From the NCBI RefSeq assembly GCF_036345915.1, contig NZ_CP107785.1, forward strand, positions 7,378,001-7,442,000: a stretch of DNA of 64,000 nt. Reading direction: 5' to 3'. Positions 1 through 8,808 of this stretch are shown one piece after another. Position 1 is the stretch's first letter. Each line of letters begins with the position of its first letter. The position numbers were made by a program, and so were the translations under genes. The notes beneath the pieces are model-generated. The model was not told the DNA's origin and did not search any database. It saw only the letters and a program-made list of their open reading frames with translations. The DNA comes from Nocardia sp. NBC_00565 (GTDB lineage: Bacteria; Actinomycetota; Actinomycetes; Mycobacteriales; Mycobacteriaceae).

Positions 1-260
1 AACTTGCTCAGGCCACCCGCCTCGTCCACGATGTCGGAGCCCGGCTGCAAGTAGAGGTGGTAGGCATTGGCCAGCAGTGCCTGCGCGCCGAGTTCCCGCA
101 TGGTCTCGGGCAGCACCGCCTTCACGGTCGCCTTGGTGCCGACGGGGATGAACGCGGGGGTCGCGATATCGCCGTGCGGTGTGCTGATCACGCCTGATCG
201 ACCATGCCGCCCGGCCAGGCGGGTACGGACTTCGAACGAGAAGGATGCGGGATCAGACAC
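1..260 (-). CDS. tgt: Queuine tRNA-ribosyltransferase, N-terminal part
   Basis: The first 86 residues of a tRNA-guanine transglycosylase, which exchanges guanine-34 for queuine or its precursor in tRNAs with GUN anticodons. The gene runs off the left edge. The GTG start at 260 is supported by GGGAGGA about 8 bases upstream. The product opens MSDPASFSFEV and carries the family's early motifs: HGDIATPAFIPVGT, KAVLPE, and ALLANAYHLYLQPG at about residues 60-73, followed by DEAGGL. The catalytic aspartates lie further on, outside the window. It is on the same strand as the ABC exporter genes but about 140 bases downstream of them, behind a hairpin, so it is probably a separate transcript. Assignment from recognised family motifs. 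Confidence 0.93.
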   Translation of the reverse strand, partial: MSDPASFSFEVRTRLAGRHGRSGVISTPHGDIATPAFIPVGTKATVKAVLPETMRELGAQALLANAYHLYLQPGSDIVDEAGGLSK

Positions 261-325
261 TGGAATATCCTCCCAGGGCGCGGATACTTGCTGACCTGGG
301 CCCTACTGGCAGCGGATTGGCCTGT

Positions 326-373
326 GCGCCCATTCCTGTCGTGATCCCGCGGATTCCGGTCAGAAATGGGCGC
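326..373 (-). terminator. Hairpin downstream of the ABC exporter operon
   Basis: Arms of 13 bases at 326-338 and 361-373 pair with one mismatch around a 22-base loop. It lies in the gap between the exporter stop (402) and the tgt start (260), both on the minus strand, so a terminator or attenuator is the simplest reading. There is no clear U-tract. Confidence 0.4.
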
Positions 374-401
374 TGCGGCCAATCCATGGCCCAACCGAAT
401 G

Positions 402-2315
402 TCAGGCGTCCGCGGCCGCCGCTGCGAACTGCGCGTTGTACAGGCGGTAGTACGCACCGCGCTCTTCCAATAACCGCTCGTGCGACCCGTGCTCGACGAT
501 GCGTCCGGCCTCCATCACCACGATCAGATCGGCATCGCGAATTGTGGAGAGCCGGTGCGCGATGACGAAGCTGGTGCGATCCCGGCGCAGGGCCGCGGTC
601 GCGTGCTGGACCAGCAGCTCGGTGCGGGTATCGACCGAGCTGGTCGCCTCGTCAAGCACCAGGATGGACGGCTTCGCCAGGAAGGCCCGGGCGATGGTGA
701 TGAGCTGCTTCTCACCCGCGCTGACGCCGGAACCCTCTTCATCGATAACCGTGTCGTACCCGTCGGGCAGCGCGTGTACGAAGCGGTCGACGTAGGCGGC
801 GCGGGCGGCGGCGAGGATATCCGCCGCGCTGGCATTCGGACTGCCATAGGCGATGTTCTCCCGGATGGTGCCCTTGAACAGCCAGGTGTCCTGCAGCACC
901 ATGCCGATCCTGGAGCGCAGGTGGTCACGGGTGATCTCGGTGATGTCGACGCCGTCGATGGTGATGGTGCCCGCGTCGAGTTCGTAGAACCGCAGCAGCA
1001 GATTCACCAGTGTGGTCTTGCCCGCACCGGTCGGACCGACGATGGCGACCACATGACCCGGCTCGGCGACCAGCGACAGCCGCTCGATGACCGGATTCTC
1101 CGGCTCGTAGCGGAACGAGACGGCCTCGAATTCGACCCGGCCGCGATCGACCGGACGGACGTTCTCCATGACCGGATCCGCCGACTGTTCCTCGGCATCG
1201 AGGATCTCGAAGATCCGCTCGGCCGAGGCGACACCGGATTGCAGCAGATTGGCCATCGCGCCGATCTGGGTGAGCGGCTGGCTGAACTGCCGGGAGTACT
1301 GGATGAAGGCCTGTACCTCGCCGAGCGACAGATTGCCGGTCGCCACCCGCAGCCCGCCGACCAGCGCCACCAGCACGAAGTTCACATTCCCGAGGAACAT
1401 GATCGCGGGCATGATCAGCCCGGAGATGAACTGCGCCTTGAAGCTCGACTCGTAGAGGTCGTTGTTGCGCTTATCGAATTCCTCGCCGACCTCGCGGTTG
1501 CGGCCGAATGCGGTGACCACCTCGTGCCCGGTGTAGGCCTCCTCGACCTGGGCGTTCACCATGCCGGTGTACTTCCACTGGTTCACGAAGTGCGGTTTGG
1601 AGCGCTTGGCGATCTGTGTGGTGACCACGACGGCGGCGGGCACGGTGAGCAGCGCGATCACCGCGAGCAGCGGCGAGATCCAGAACATCATGACCAGGAT
1701 GCCGAGCACCGAGAAGATCGACAGGATCAACTGGCTCATGGTCTGCTGCAGGCTCTGCGAGACATTGTCGACGTCATTGGTGACGCGGCTGAGCAGATCA
1801 CCGCGCGGCGTGGAATCGAAGTAGCGCAACGGAAGTCGATGGATCTTGTCCTCGACATCGCTGCGCAGCCGCTTCACCGTGCGATTGATGACGATATTGA
1901 GCAGGAAGGACTGCAACCAGCTGAACACCGCGGCGCCGATATAGAGCAGCAGCACCAGCATCAGCACCCGGCCGACCGCGCCGAAATCGACGCCGACGCC
2001 CGGGGTGACATCCATCGCGCCGAGCATATCGGCGAAGGTGGTATTGCCCGAGGCACGCAGGCGCTCGATCGCCTCTTCCTTGCTGATGCCGCTCGGCAAC
2101 TGCTTGCCGACCACACCGTCGAAAACCACATTGGTGGCCTTGCCGAGGATGTACGGGCCGAGCGTATTCAGCACCACCGATGTGATCGCCAGCGCGACGA
2201 TCACTCCGACGTAGAACCGCTCCGGCACCAGCCTGCGCAGCAGTCGCTTCAGCGATGGAACGAACGATTTCGCCTTCGCATCCGGCGCACCGGGATTCAC
2301 CGTGCCTGGCCTCAT
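402..2315 (-). CDS. ABC exporter half-transporter (Rv1272c-like), catalytic-Glu subunit
   Basis: A 637-residue TMD-NBD fusion. The first ~330 residues form the exporter transmembrane domain, with hydrophobic helices starting near VGVIVALAITSVVL. The NBD has Walker A GPTGAGKT near residue 426, signature VSAGEKQ near 530 and Walker B ILVLDEAT near 551, with the catalytic Glu present. The signature departs from LSGGQ, as expected for the subunit that completes a degenerate ATP site in a heterodimer. ATG 2315 overlaps the partner's stop as ATGA (2312-2315), which argues for coupled translation; longer upstream readings would invade the partner gene. The pair resembles the Rv1273c/Rv1272c exporters of mycobacteria in signature style and order. 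The substrate cannot be read from sequence. Confidence 0.92.
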   Translation of the reverse strand: MRPGTVNPGAPDAKAKSFVPSLKRLLRRLVPERFYVGVIVALAITSVVLNTLGPYILGKATNVVFDGVVGKQLPSGISKEEAIERLRASGNTTFADMLGAMDVTPGVGVDFGAVGRVLMLVLLLYIGAAVFSWLQSFLLNIVINRTVKRLRSDVEDKIHRLPLRYFDSTPRGDLLSRVTNDVDNVSQSLQQTMSQLILSIFSVLGILVMMFWISPLLAVIALLTVPAAVVVTTQIAKRSKPHFVNQWKYTGMVNAQVEEAYTGHEVVTAFGRNREVGEEFDKRNNDLYESSFKAQFISGLIMPAIMFLGNVNFVLVALVGGLRVATGNLSLGEVQAFIQYSRQFSQPLTQIGAMANLLQSGVASAERIFEILDAEEQSADPVMENVRPVDRGRVEFEAVSFRYEPENPVIERLSLVAEPGHVVAIVGPTGAGKTTLVNLLLRFYELDAGTITIDGVDITEITRDHLRSRIGMVLQDTWLFKGTIRENIAYGSPNASAADILAAARAAYVDRFVHALPDGYDTVIDEEGSGVSAGEKQLITIARAFLAKPSILVLDEATSSVDTRTELLVQHATAALRRDRTSFVIAHRLSTIRDADLIVVMEAGRIVEHGSHERLLEERGAYYRLYNAQFAAAAADA

Positions 2316-4126
2316 CGGCTCTCCTCCTGCCGGGCGCGGTGCCCATCCCCGGTCGGATCGGGCGGCGACCCGTTGCGCTTGGCGAGAGCGATTCCCGCGA
2401 CCTCCTCGGCGCCGAGCTGGGAGGCGACGATCTCCTGGTACTCCGCGCACTCGCGCATCAACTGCTCATGGGTGCCCATGCCAGCCATCACGCCGTCCTC
2501 GAGCACCACGATCTGATCGGCATCGCGGATGGTGGTGATCCGTTGCGCCACAATGATCACCGAGGCGTCCCTGGTCTCCGGCCGCAATGCCGCGCGCAGC
2601 CGGGCGTCGGTGGCGACGTCCAGCGCGGAGAACGAGTCGTCGAACAGGTAGACCCGCGGCTTCTTCACCAACGCCCGCGCGATGGCCAATCGCTGACGCT
2701 GGCCGCCCGAAACAGTGGTACCGCCCTGTGCGACCGGAGTTTCCAAGCCCTGGGGCATATCCCGCACGAAGTCGGCGGCCTGGGCGATCTCCAGACATCG
2801 CCACAGGTCCTCGTCGGTGGCATTCGGATTGCCGTAGCGCAGGTTGCTCGCGACGGTGCCGGAGAACAGGTACGCCTTCTGCGGCACCAGCCCGATCTGT
2901 TCGCGCAGCAGCTCGAGGTCGATATGGCGCACATCGGTGCCACCGATATAGACCGCGCCGTCGGTCACGTCGATGAGCCGGGGAATCAGATTGAGCAATG
3001 TGGTCTTACCCGCGCCGGTGGATCCGACGATGGCCGTGGTAGTGCCCGGCTCGGCCTGGAACCGGATGGCCGAGAGCACCGGCTTTTCCGCACCGGGAAA
3101 GGCGAATTCGGCGAATTGCAGATCGACCAGCGCCGGATCACCCTTGAACGGCTGCGGCAGTCGCGGCGGCTGCACCGACGTCTCGGTCTCGAGCACCTCA
3201 CCGATCCGGTCGGCCGAGACGGCCGCGCGCGGCGCCATCATGGCCAGGAACGAGGCCATCATCACAGCCATCAGGATCTGCATGATGTAGGACAGCATCG
3301 CGGTGAGCGAGCCGATCTGCATCACGCCGTCGTTGATCAGATGCCCGCCGAACCAGATCACCGCGACGGTGGTGACATTGCTGATCAGCATCACCAGCGG
3401 GAACATCAGCGCCATCAGTCGACCGACCCGCAGCGCGGTATCGGTGAGTTCGGTGTTGGCCACGCCGAAGCGCCAGGTCTCCTGGCGCTCGCGCACGAAC
3501 GCGCGCACCACCCGGATGCCGGTGATCTGCTCGCGCAGTACCCGGTTGACCTCATCGATCCGATGCTGCATATCGCGGAAGCCCGGCACCATCTTCGCCA
3601 CGATCGCGCCCATCGAGATGGCCAGTGCGGGCACCGCGATGAGCAGCAGCCAGGACAGTCCGAGATCCTCGCGCAGCGCCATGAAGATGCCGCCGATACA
3701 CATGATCGGCGCCATCACCAGGACGGTCGCCGACATCACGATGAGCAGCGTTACCTGCTGAATATCGTTGGTATTGCGGGTGATCAGCGAGGGTGCGCCG
3801 AACATGCCGACCTCGCGGGCGGAGAAGGTGCCGACCCGATGCAACAGGGCCCCGCGCAGATCCCGGCCCGCGCCCATCGCGGCCTGCGCACCGAGATAGA
3901 CCGAGCAGGCGGAGGCAATGATCTGGACGCCGGTGACCGCGAGCATCCACAAACCGGTGGTCCAGATGTACCCGATATCGCCCTTGGTGACGCCATTGTC
4001 GATCAGGTCGGCGTTCAAGGTCGGCAGGTACAGCATCGCGATGACCGAGATCAGTTGCAGGCCAACGACCCCCGCCAATTGCGCCCGATAGGGGGCCAGA
4101 TAGGTGCGAAGCAGTCTGATCAGCAT
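2312..4126 (-). CDS. ABC exporter half-transporter (Rv1273c-like), degenerate-site subunit
   Basis: A 604-residue TMD-NBD half-transporter, first gene of the exporter pair. The TMD occupies about residues 1-310. The NBD has Walker A GSTGAGKT near 366, a canonical signature VSGGQRQ near 470 and Walker B VYLFDDSFSALD near 490. Aspartate stands where the catalytic glutamate normally follows the Walker B Asp, so this half supplies the non-hydrolytic site. Together with the partner's VSAGEKQ signature this is the hallmark of a heterodimeric exporter with one consensus and one degenerate ATP site. No good Shine-Dalgarno is visible before ATG 4126, so the start is a little uncertain. The nearby Rrf2 gene may regulate it, but that is inference. 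Confidence 0.92.
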   Translation of the reverse strand: MLIRLLRTYLAPYRAQLAGVVGLQLISVIAMLYLPTLNADLIDNGVTKGDIGYIWTTGLWMLAVTGVQIIASACSVYLGAQAAMGAGRDLRGALLHRVGTFSAREVGMFGAPSLITRNTNDIQQVTLLIVMSATVLVMAPIMCIGGIFMALREDLGLSWLLLIAVPALAISMGAIVAKMVPGFRDMQHRIDEVNRVLREQITGIRVVRAFVRERQETWRFGVANTELTDTALRVGRLMALMFPLVMLISNVTTVAVIWFGGHLINDGVMQIGSLTAMLSYIMQILMAVMMASFLAMMAPRAAVSADRIGEVLETETSVQPPRLPQPFKGDPALVDLQFAEFAFPGAEKPVLSAIRFQAEPGTTTAIVGSTGAGKTTLLNLIPRLIDVTDGAVYIGGTDVRHIDLELLREQIGLVPQKAYLFSGTVASNLRYGNPNATDEDLWRCLEIAQAADFVRDMPQGLETPVAQGGTTVSGGQRQRLAIARALVKKPRVYLFDDSFSALDVATDARLRAALRPETRDASVIIVAQRITTIRDADQIVVLEDGVMAGMGTHEQLMRECAEYQEIVASQLGAEEVAGIALAKRNGSPPDPTGDGHRARQEESR

Positions 4127-4270
4127 GATGAAAAGGAGGCTACCGGGAAACCGTGATGGAAGTCGCGAAGATTCCTGACCAGCACCGATACCCCGGATCC
4201 AGGCCGGTCACCGGTCGCGGAAAAACAGCGAACGCGCACGAGTCTTTCGGTGTGCGCGACTCGATTCGAA

Positions 4271-4765
4271 TTACCGCCGCGCCCAAGCACCGGGATCCTC
4301 CGTGAGCGCCTCGACGAATCCGGGGAGTCGATTCTGCGCGATGTCATCAATGGATACGTTCTCCAGCACCACGCGAATATTGACCCGCAGCGCGATCCAG
4401 ACCCGCTGCAACGGTTCGGCCGCGCCCGGGTACCGCACATCCTCCGGACGCTCACCGCGCACCGAGGCCAACGGGCCCTCGATCGCGCGGATCACATCGG
4501 CAATGGAGATCGCCGCGGCCGGACGCGCCAGCCAGTAGCCGCCGTCCGGGCCGCGCCTGCTGGTCACCAGATCGGCCCGGCGCAGCTCGGCGAGCACGGT
4601 CTCGAGCACCTTGGGCGGGATCCGCTGCGCGGTCGAAATCGCGTCGGCCTTCACCACCGGCGCGACCTGCACGGCGATACCGCCCGGGGCCTGGTTCGGC
4701 CGCGGTGCGCGGGCGATTTCCAACAAGGTCCGCACCGCGTAATCGACCCTCGCGGTGATGTGCAC
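4271..4765 (-). CDS. Rrf2-family transcriptional regulator without cysteines
   Basis: A 164-residue protein opening MHITARVDYAVRTLLEIA, the standard start of the Rrf2 winged-helix domain. It continues through IPPKVLETVLAELRRADLV, the recognition helix, and SRRGPDGGYWLARP, the wing, then IADVIRAIEGPLA. Rrf2 proteins such as IscR, NsrR and RsrR usually bind an iron-sulfur cluster through three cysteines between about residues 90 and 110. This protein contains no cysteine at all, so it cannot use that mechanism. Mycobacterial Rv1287-like proteins are comparable in length. It lies 145 bases upstream of the ABC exporter genes on the same strand, and 37 bases downstream of the TetR gene. Confidence 0.88.
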   Translation of the reverse strand: MHITARVDYAVRTLLEIARAPRPNQAPGGIAVQVAPVVKADAISTAQRIPPKVLETVLAELRRADLVTSRRGPDGGYWLARPAAAISIADVIRAIEGPLASVRGERPEDVRYPGAAEPLQRVWIALRVNIRVVLENVSIDDIAQNRLPGFVEALTEDPGAWARR

Positions 4766-4801
4766 GGCGACAACTCCCTGGCGTTAGGTGTGCGAACGAA
4801 T

Positions 4802-5395
4802 CTACGCGGTGTGGCAGGCGCTCAGTACACAGGTGGCCGCGTCCAGCAGTGTGCGTTCCACCACCGAATCCTCGACGCCGGGCACGAGCTCGGTGGACAG
4901 CAACGCCACCCCGAGAACCTCCAATGCCGCGCTCGCGCGCAGCTTGGCCGCCGCGTCGGCGTCGGGTCCGGCGAGCCATTCGCGCAGCACCCGATTGGAG
5001 TCCAGCAGATCCGGGTACCGATCGGCCATCACATTGATGATCGCGACGGTATCGCGCATGCACAGCGCACCGGCGTCGCGGTTGCGGATCATGCCGCGCA
5101 GATAGGTACGCAGAATGGCGCGCACCCCCTCCGCATCGTGCGGGACCGCGTCGATATCCTCGATCACCGCGCGCAAGTGGTCGATGATCGGATCGACGAT
5201 CGCCAGGAGTAAATCGAGCTTCGAGGCATAGTGATAGTAGAGCGATGCCTTTGTGATTCCTACCGCATCTGCGACCTCGCGCAGACTCGTCTGCTCGAAC
5301 CCCTTGGCGCCGAACAGTTTCACCGCAGCATCGCGAATTGCTATTTTTGTGCCGCCACCTGCGACGACAGTGTCGCTTGCGTCACGAACGGTCAT
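4802..5395 (-). CDS. TetR-family repressor, divergent from the MMPL exporter
   Basis: A 197-residue TetR-type regulator. The N-terminal helix-turn-helix reads AVKLFGAKGFEQTSLREVADAVGITKASLYYHYASKLDLL, with the diagnostic YYHY segment. The C-terminal ligand domain ends in VLSACHTA. ATG 5395 is chosen because AGAGGA lies 7 bases upstream on the minus strand; an in-frame ATG at 5413 is possible. The gene faces the MMPL transporter across a 200-base gap holding two overlapping palindromes, so local repression of both genes is likely. Three cysteines occur in the C-terminal domain, but no sensing role is implied. Confidence 0.9.
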   Translation of the reverse strand: MTVRDASDTVVAGGGTKIAIRDAAVKLFGAKGFEQTSLREVADAVGITKASLYYHYASKLDLLLAIVDPIIDHLRAVIEDIDAVPHDAEGVRAILRTYLRGMIRNRDAGALCMRDTVAIINVMADRYPDLLDSNRVLREWLAGPDADAAAKLRASAALEVLGVALLSTELVPGVEDSVVERTLLDAATCVLSACHTA

Positions 5396-5469
5396 GGATG
5401 GTCCTCTCATCACTTCTGCGCCGAGCCAACGTTGCCACCAGAATTGAGGTTGTACCTCCGCTTAGCTCC

Positions 5470-5496
5470 TAGGTAGTCTACCTACCGCACGGTAGG
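5470..5496. promoter_or_regulatory. Two overlapping palindromes, probable TetR operator
   Basis: TAGGTAgtcTACCTA (5470-5484) overlaps CCTACCGcaCGGTAGG (5481-5496), both perfect inverted repeats. They share the half-site CTACC/GGTAG, matching the style of TACCTACCG-type TetR operators. They lie between the divergent TetR (start 5395) and MMPL (start 5601) genes. Confidence 0.7.
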
Positions 5497-5600
5497 CAGA
5501 AAGCGTCAATTGGAGGCGGGGTACAGCAGGGCAACCCCGCGAGTGCTGTCTACGCGCCACGAACCAGCACGTACCCAGCCATCTCGCTAGGAGAACCCTC

Positions 5601-7898
5601 GTGTCCGTTTATCTCTATAGATGGGGAAAGTTCGCTTTCCGCAGGAAATGGATAGTGCTTCCGGTCTGGCTTATCCTGTTCCTGCTGCTCGGCGGCCTCG
5701 GCGCGCAGCTGAAGGAGCCGATGACCAATGACTTCAGCATGCCGGCGCTGCCGTCCGCCCGTGCCAACGACATCCTCGACAAGCATTTCCCCGGCGCCTC
5801 CGACGCCTTCAAGTTCGACGCCGTCACCGGCACCTACGTCATCGCGGCGCCCGAAGGGCAGAAGCTGACCGAACCGGCGAACCGTGCGGCGCTGGAGGCG
5901 TTCATCGCCAAGCTCGGCACCCTCGACACCGTCGACCACAGCAAACCGGTGATGAATCCCATTGAGGCCGCGGAGAAGTCGGGCTGCCTGGCCGACCCCG
6001 ATCCGTCCAAATGCAGTGGCGCGCCGCTGAACGTGCTCAGCAAGACCGATCCGGATGCGGTCGCCTTCTTCAGCGTGCCGTTCACCATCAAGAAGTTCAC
6101 CGACGTCACCGACGAGCAGCGCGAAGCCGCCTACAACGTCGCCAGCGATGCCCGCAATGCTGGGCTGCAGGTGGAGATGAGCGGCACGATCGCACAGAAG
6201 AACGAGGGACCCAGCGGTAAGTCCGAGCAGATCGGCATGGGCATCGCGCTCATCGTCATGATCATCGCGTTCGGCGCGATTGTCGCCGCGTTCGTGCCGA
6301 TCATCACCGCGATCGTCGGTCTCGGCGCGGCCACCTCGCTGATCTTCCTCGGCACCTCGATCATCGAAGTGCCCAGCTTCACGACCTTCCTCGCGTCCAT
6401 GATCGGCATCGCCCTGTCGATCGACTACGCGCTGTTCATCGTGTCGCGGTACAAACACGAACTGGCGGTGCAGGATTCGCCGGAAGAGGCGGCCGGTACG
6501 GCGCTCGGTACGGCGGGTTCCGCGGTGGTGTTCGCCGGTCTCACCGTCATCATCGCGCTCGGCGGTCTGAGCATCGTCGGCGTGCAGTTCATGACATTCA
6601 TGGGTCTGGGTGGTGCGATCGCCGCCGGATTCGCGGTGCTCACCGCCATCACGCTGATGCCCGCATTGCTCGGCGCATTCGGCCGGTTCCTGTTCAAGCC
6701 GAAGCTGCCGATCGTCGCCCAGCACGATCCCGAGGATGACAAATCGGTCACCAACGGTATGCGCGTCGGTCGCCTGATCGGCAAGGCGCCCGCGGTGACC
6801 CTGCTGCTCAGCGTGGTCGTGCTCGGTCTGCTGGCGGCACCGGCCGCGGGTCTGAACCTGGGTCTGCCCGGCGATGACAGCCAGCCGAAGACCTCCACCA
6901 TCCGTAAGGCCTACGAGCTGCGCACCGAGGGCTTCGGCGAGGGCAGCAACGGTGTGCTGAACGTCGCGGTGGATCTCACCAAGGTGCCGGCCGAGCGCCG
7001 CGCGGCCGCGGTCGACGCGCTTCGGACGAAGCTCGCGTCCTACCCGGGCATGGATTATGTGACCGAGCCGAAGTGGAGTGGTGAGGACAAGGCCGGTGCG
7101 CTGCTCGACGGCGTGCCGAAGTCGGGTCCGAACAACCAGGCCACCAAGGATCTGGTCAGTGACGCGCGCGATGCCGAAGCGCAGATGCAGACCGAGTTCG
7201 GCATGGAATACGGCATCACCGGCACCACGGCGATCTTCGCCGATGTCGACCATGTGCTGCTGAGCAAGATTGTGCCGTACCTGGCGATCGTGGCCGGCGC
7301 CGCGTTCCTGTTGCTGATCCTGGTGTTCCGCTCGATCCTGGTACCGCTCACCGCGGCGCTCGGCTTCCTGCTGTCCATGGCGGCGACGTTCGGCGCGACC
7401 GTGCTGGTATTCCAGCAGGGCAAGTTCGGGCTGATCGAGGATCCGCATCCGCTGGTCAGCTTCCTGCCGATCATGCTGATCGGCCTGGTGTTCGGCCTGG
7501 CCATGGATTACCAGGTATTCCTGGTGACCCGGATGCGCGAGGAATTCGTGAGCGGCAAGTCGCCGAAGGAAGCCATGATCGCCGGTTATCACCACGGCGC
7601 CCGGGTCGTCACCTCGGCCGCGATCATCATGATCGCGGTATTCGGCTCCTTCCTGCTGGAAACCGATATCACCGCGAAATCCATGGGCTTCGCGCTGGCG
7701 GCGGGTGTGTTGATCGACGCGTTCATCGTCCGGATGATCGTGATCCCGTCGCTGCTGGCACTGATGGGCAAGTGGTCCTGGTGGATTCCGCAGTGGCTGG
7801 ACCGGATCCTGCCCGATATCGACGTCGAGGGCGCGAAGCTGCGTGAGTTGCAGCAGCGGTCCGCGGAGACGGTACGGGAACCGGTCAGCGTGGGCTGA
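5601..7898 (+). CDS. MMPL-family (RND-like) membrane transporter
   Basis: A 765-residue transporter of the MmpL/ActII-3 type, expected to be a proton-driven exporter of lipids or drugs. It has the family layout: a first helix (IVLPVWLILFLLLGGLG), a large extracytoplasmic loop, a five-helix block with IALSIDYALFIVSRYKHEL near residue 275, a second loop, and a second block with GLVFGLAMDYQVFLVTRMREE near residue 630. Both blocks keep the DY pair used for proton relay (SIDYALF and AMDYQVF). The GTG start at 5601 has AGGAG at 5589-5593. The adjacent divergent TetR gene and operator suggest induction by a toxic compound or lipid. The substrate is unknown. Confidence 0.92.
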   Translation: MSVYLYRWGKFAFRRKWIVLPVWLILFLLLGGLGAQLKEPMTNDFSMPALPSARANDILDKHFPGASDAFKFDAVTGTYVIAAPEGQKLTEPANRAALEAFIAKLGTLDTVDHSKPVMNPIEAAEKSGCLADPDPSKCSGAPLNVLSKTDPDAVAFFSVPFTIKKFTDVTDEQREAAYNVASDARNAGLQVEMSGTIAQKNEGPSGKSEQIGMGIALIVMIIAFGAIVAAFVPIITAIVGLGAATSLIFLGTSIIEVPSFTTFLASMIGIALSIDYALFIVSRYKHELAVQDSPEEAAGTALGTAGSAVVFAGLTVIIALGGLSIVGVQFMTFMGLGGAIAAGFAVLTAITLMPALLGAFGRFLFKPKLPIVAQHDPEDDKSVTNGMRVGRLIGKAPAVTLLLSVVVLGLLAAPAAGLNLGLPGDDSQPKTSTIRKAYELRTEGFGEGSNGVLNVAVDLTKVPAERRAAAVDALRTKLASYPGMDYVTEPKWSGEDKAGALLDGVPKSGPNNQATKDLVSDARDAEAQMQTEFGMEYGITGTTAIFADVDHVLLSKIVPYLAIVAGAAFLLLILVFRSILVPLTAALGFLLSMAATFGATVLVFQQGKFGLIEDPHPLVSFLPIMLIGLVFGLAMDYQVFLVTRMREEFVSGKSPKEAMIAGYHHGARVVTSAAIIMIAVFGSFLLETDITAKSMGFALAAGVLIDAFIVRMIVIPSLLALMGKWSWWIPQWLDRILPDIDVEGAKLRELQQRSAETVREPVSVG

Positions 7899-7921
7899 TC
7901 GAATCCGATACAGCGGCTCGG

Positions 7922-7948
7922 CCCCGCACCCGAATTATGGGTGCGGGG
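7922..7948 (+). terminator. Hairpin after the MMPL gene
   Basis: CCCCGCACCC and GGGTGCGGGG form a perfect 10-bp stem with a 7-base loop, starting 24 bases after the MMPL stop. There is no U-tract, as is common in actinobacteria. Confidence 0.65.
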
Positions 7949-8040
7949 TCGAGTGCGTTTTGCGGGGCTGCACGAACTGCGCGGTCAGCCGATGCCCGAT
8001 GCGGTGCGGCAGCCCGCGCGCCGATCTTCGAGTTGGCTTC

Positions 8041-8071
8041 GCCCCCACTGGAAATGGGTTCCAGTGGGGGC
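8041..8071. terminator. 13-bp hairpin between converging units
   Basis: A perfect 13-bp stem (8041-8053 with 8059-8071) and a 5-base loop. It sits 8 bases past the stop of the minus-strand small membrane protein (8079), and could also stop read-through from the MMPL side. Confidence 0.7.
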
Positions 8072-8078
8072 GTTGTCA

Positions 8079-8327
8079 TTACGGGCTGGGCTGGGGCAGA
8101 TTGCAGTCCGCGATCTTCGGGTTCACACCCATGTAGTTGAGCGGACCGGCCAGCACCGTCACGGCGATGGTGCCGAAGCCCGCGCAGTTGACCGGACCGC
8201 TATCGAAGTAATGCCGCTGGCCCGCGGCGACCACCCCGATCACCAACCAGACCAGTAGCAGCAGTCCTATGAGTCGCGTACCGGCTGGGTTGGCCGGTCT
8301 CCGGGTAAGTCGCTCGCGCATCGTCAT
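8079..8327 (-). CDS. Small single-span membrane protein, tandem copy 1
   Basis: An 82-residue protein with one transmembrane helix (LIGLLLLVWLVIGVVAAG, about residues 19-36), followed by a short extracytoplasmic tail with GQRHYFDSGPVNCAGFGTIAVT and two conserved cysteines (NCAGFG and ADC). It ends in PQPSP. Two further copies lie directly upstream on the same strand. ATG 8327 or 8321 can serve as start behind an AAAGGAAG ribosome site. I do not recognise a characterised function. The invariant QR-x-YFDSGP motif and cysteine pair suggest a structured, possibly disulfide-bonded tail. Confidence 0.75.
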   Translation of the reverse strand: MTMRERLTRRPANPAGTRLIGLLLLVWLVIGVVAAGQRHYFDSGPVNCAGFGTIAVTVLAGPLNYMGVNPKIADCNLPQPSP

Positions 8328-8393
8328 CGCTTCCTTTCGCACTCGCGTACCGGGCGGATACCCCGATGTGCGGCGTTGACGCATCCCCCGGCG

Positions 8394-8609
8394 CTATTGG
8401 CTGGGCTGCGGCACATTGCAGTCGGCGATCCTCGGGTTCACGCCCATATAGTTCAGCGGACCGGCCAGGACGGTGAGGGCGACCGTGCCGAAGCCGGCGC
8501 AGTTGATCGGGCCACTGTCGAAGTAATTGCGTTGTCCGGCCGCGACAACGCCGGTGACCAGCCAGATCACGATCAGCACGGTGCCAAGTTTCATCGAAGG
8601 CTCGCTCAT
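8394..8609 (-). CDS. Small single-span membrane protein, tandem copy 2
   Basis: A 71-residue paralogue of the flanking copies. A helix (LGTVLIVIWLVTGVVAAG) is followed by GQRNYFDSGPINCAGFGTVALT, then AGPLNYMGVNP and ADC, again with two cysteines. GGGAG lies 6 bases before ATG 8609. The next copy downstream starts 66 bases after this stop, so these are separate genes and not a fusion. This is the best-formed of the three copies. Function unknown. Confidence 0.78.
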   Translation of the reverse strand: MSEPSMKLGTVLIVIWLVTGVVAAGQRNYFDSGPINCAGFGTVALTVLAGPLNYMGVNPRIADCNVPQPSQ

Positions 8610-8704
8610 ATGTCTCCCGCGAATCGCGCTCGCGCGGTTGGTATTGCGACAAATTATCCCATCGCACCGGCCCACATTCAGCTAATCGCTACATACCCGG
8701 CCCT

Positions 8705-8722
8705 GGTCGGGCGCGCCCGACC
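8705..8722 (-). terminator. Perfect GC palindrome between tandem copies 2 and 3
   Basis: GGTCGGGCG/CGCCCGACC is an 18-base perfect palindrome about 90 bases past the copy-3 stop (8809). A terminator role is a guess. Confidence 0.35.
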
Positions 8723-8808
8723 GCACGGCATGTCGCCGCCCGGCAGAGCACGCCCCGAGCACCGAGGTCGGCCGAGGCCCCGGCGCCCAGTCCCCAGGAC
8801 CGCGACGG

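Noticed and set aside
480..4156. Very long plus-strand frames (over 600 codons) opposite the first ABC exporter pair
   Set aside because: They lie antisense to genes with complete Walker and signature motifs, consist of His/Arg/Asp/Gly-rich sequence without domains, and are the usual by-product of high third-position GC.
5550..7595. A 681-codon minus-strand frame opposite the MMPL gene
   Set aside because: Antisense to a well-conserved transporter, with no recognisable motif and composition typical of shadow frames.
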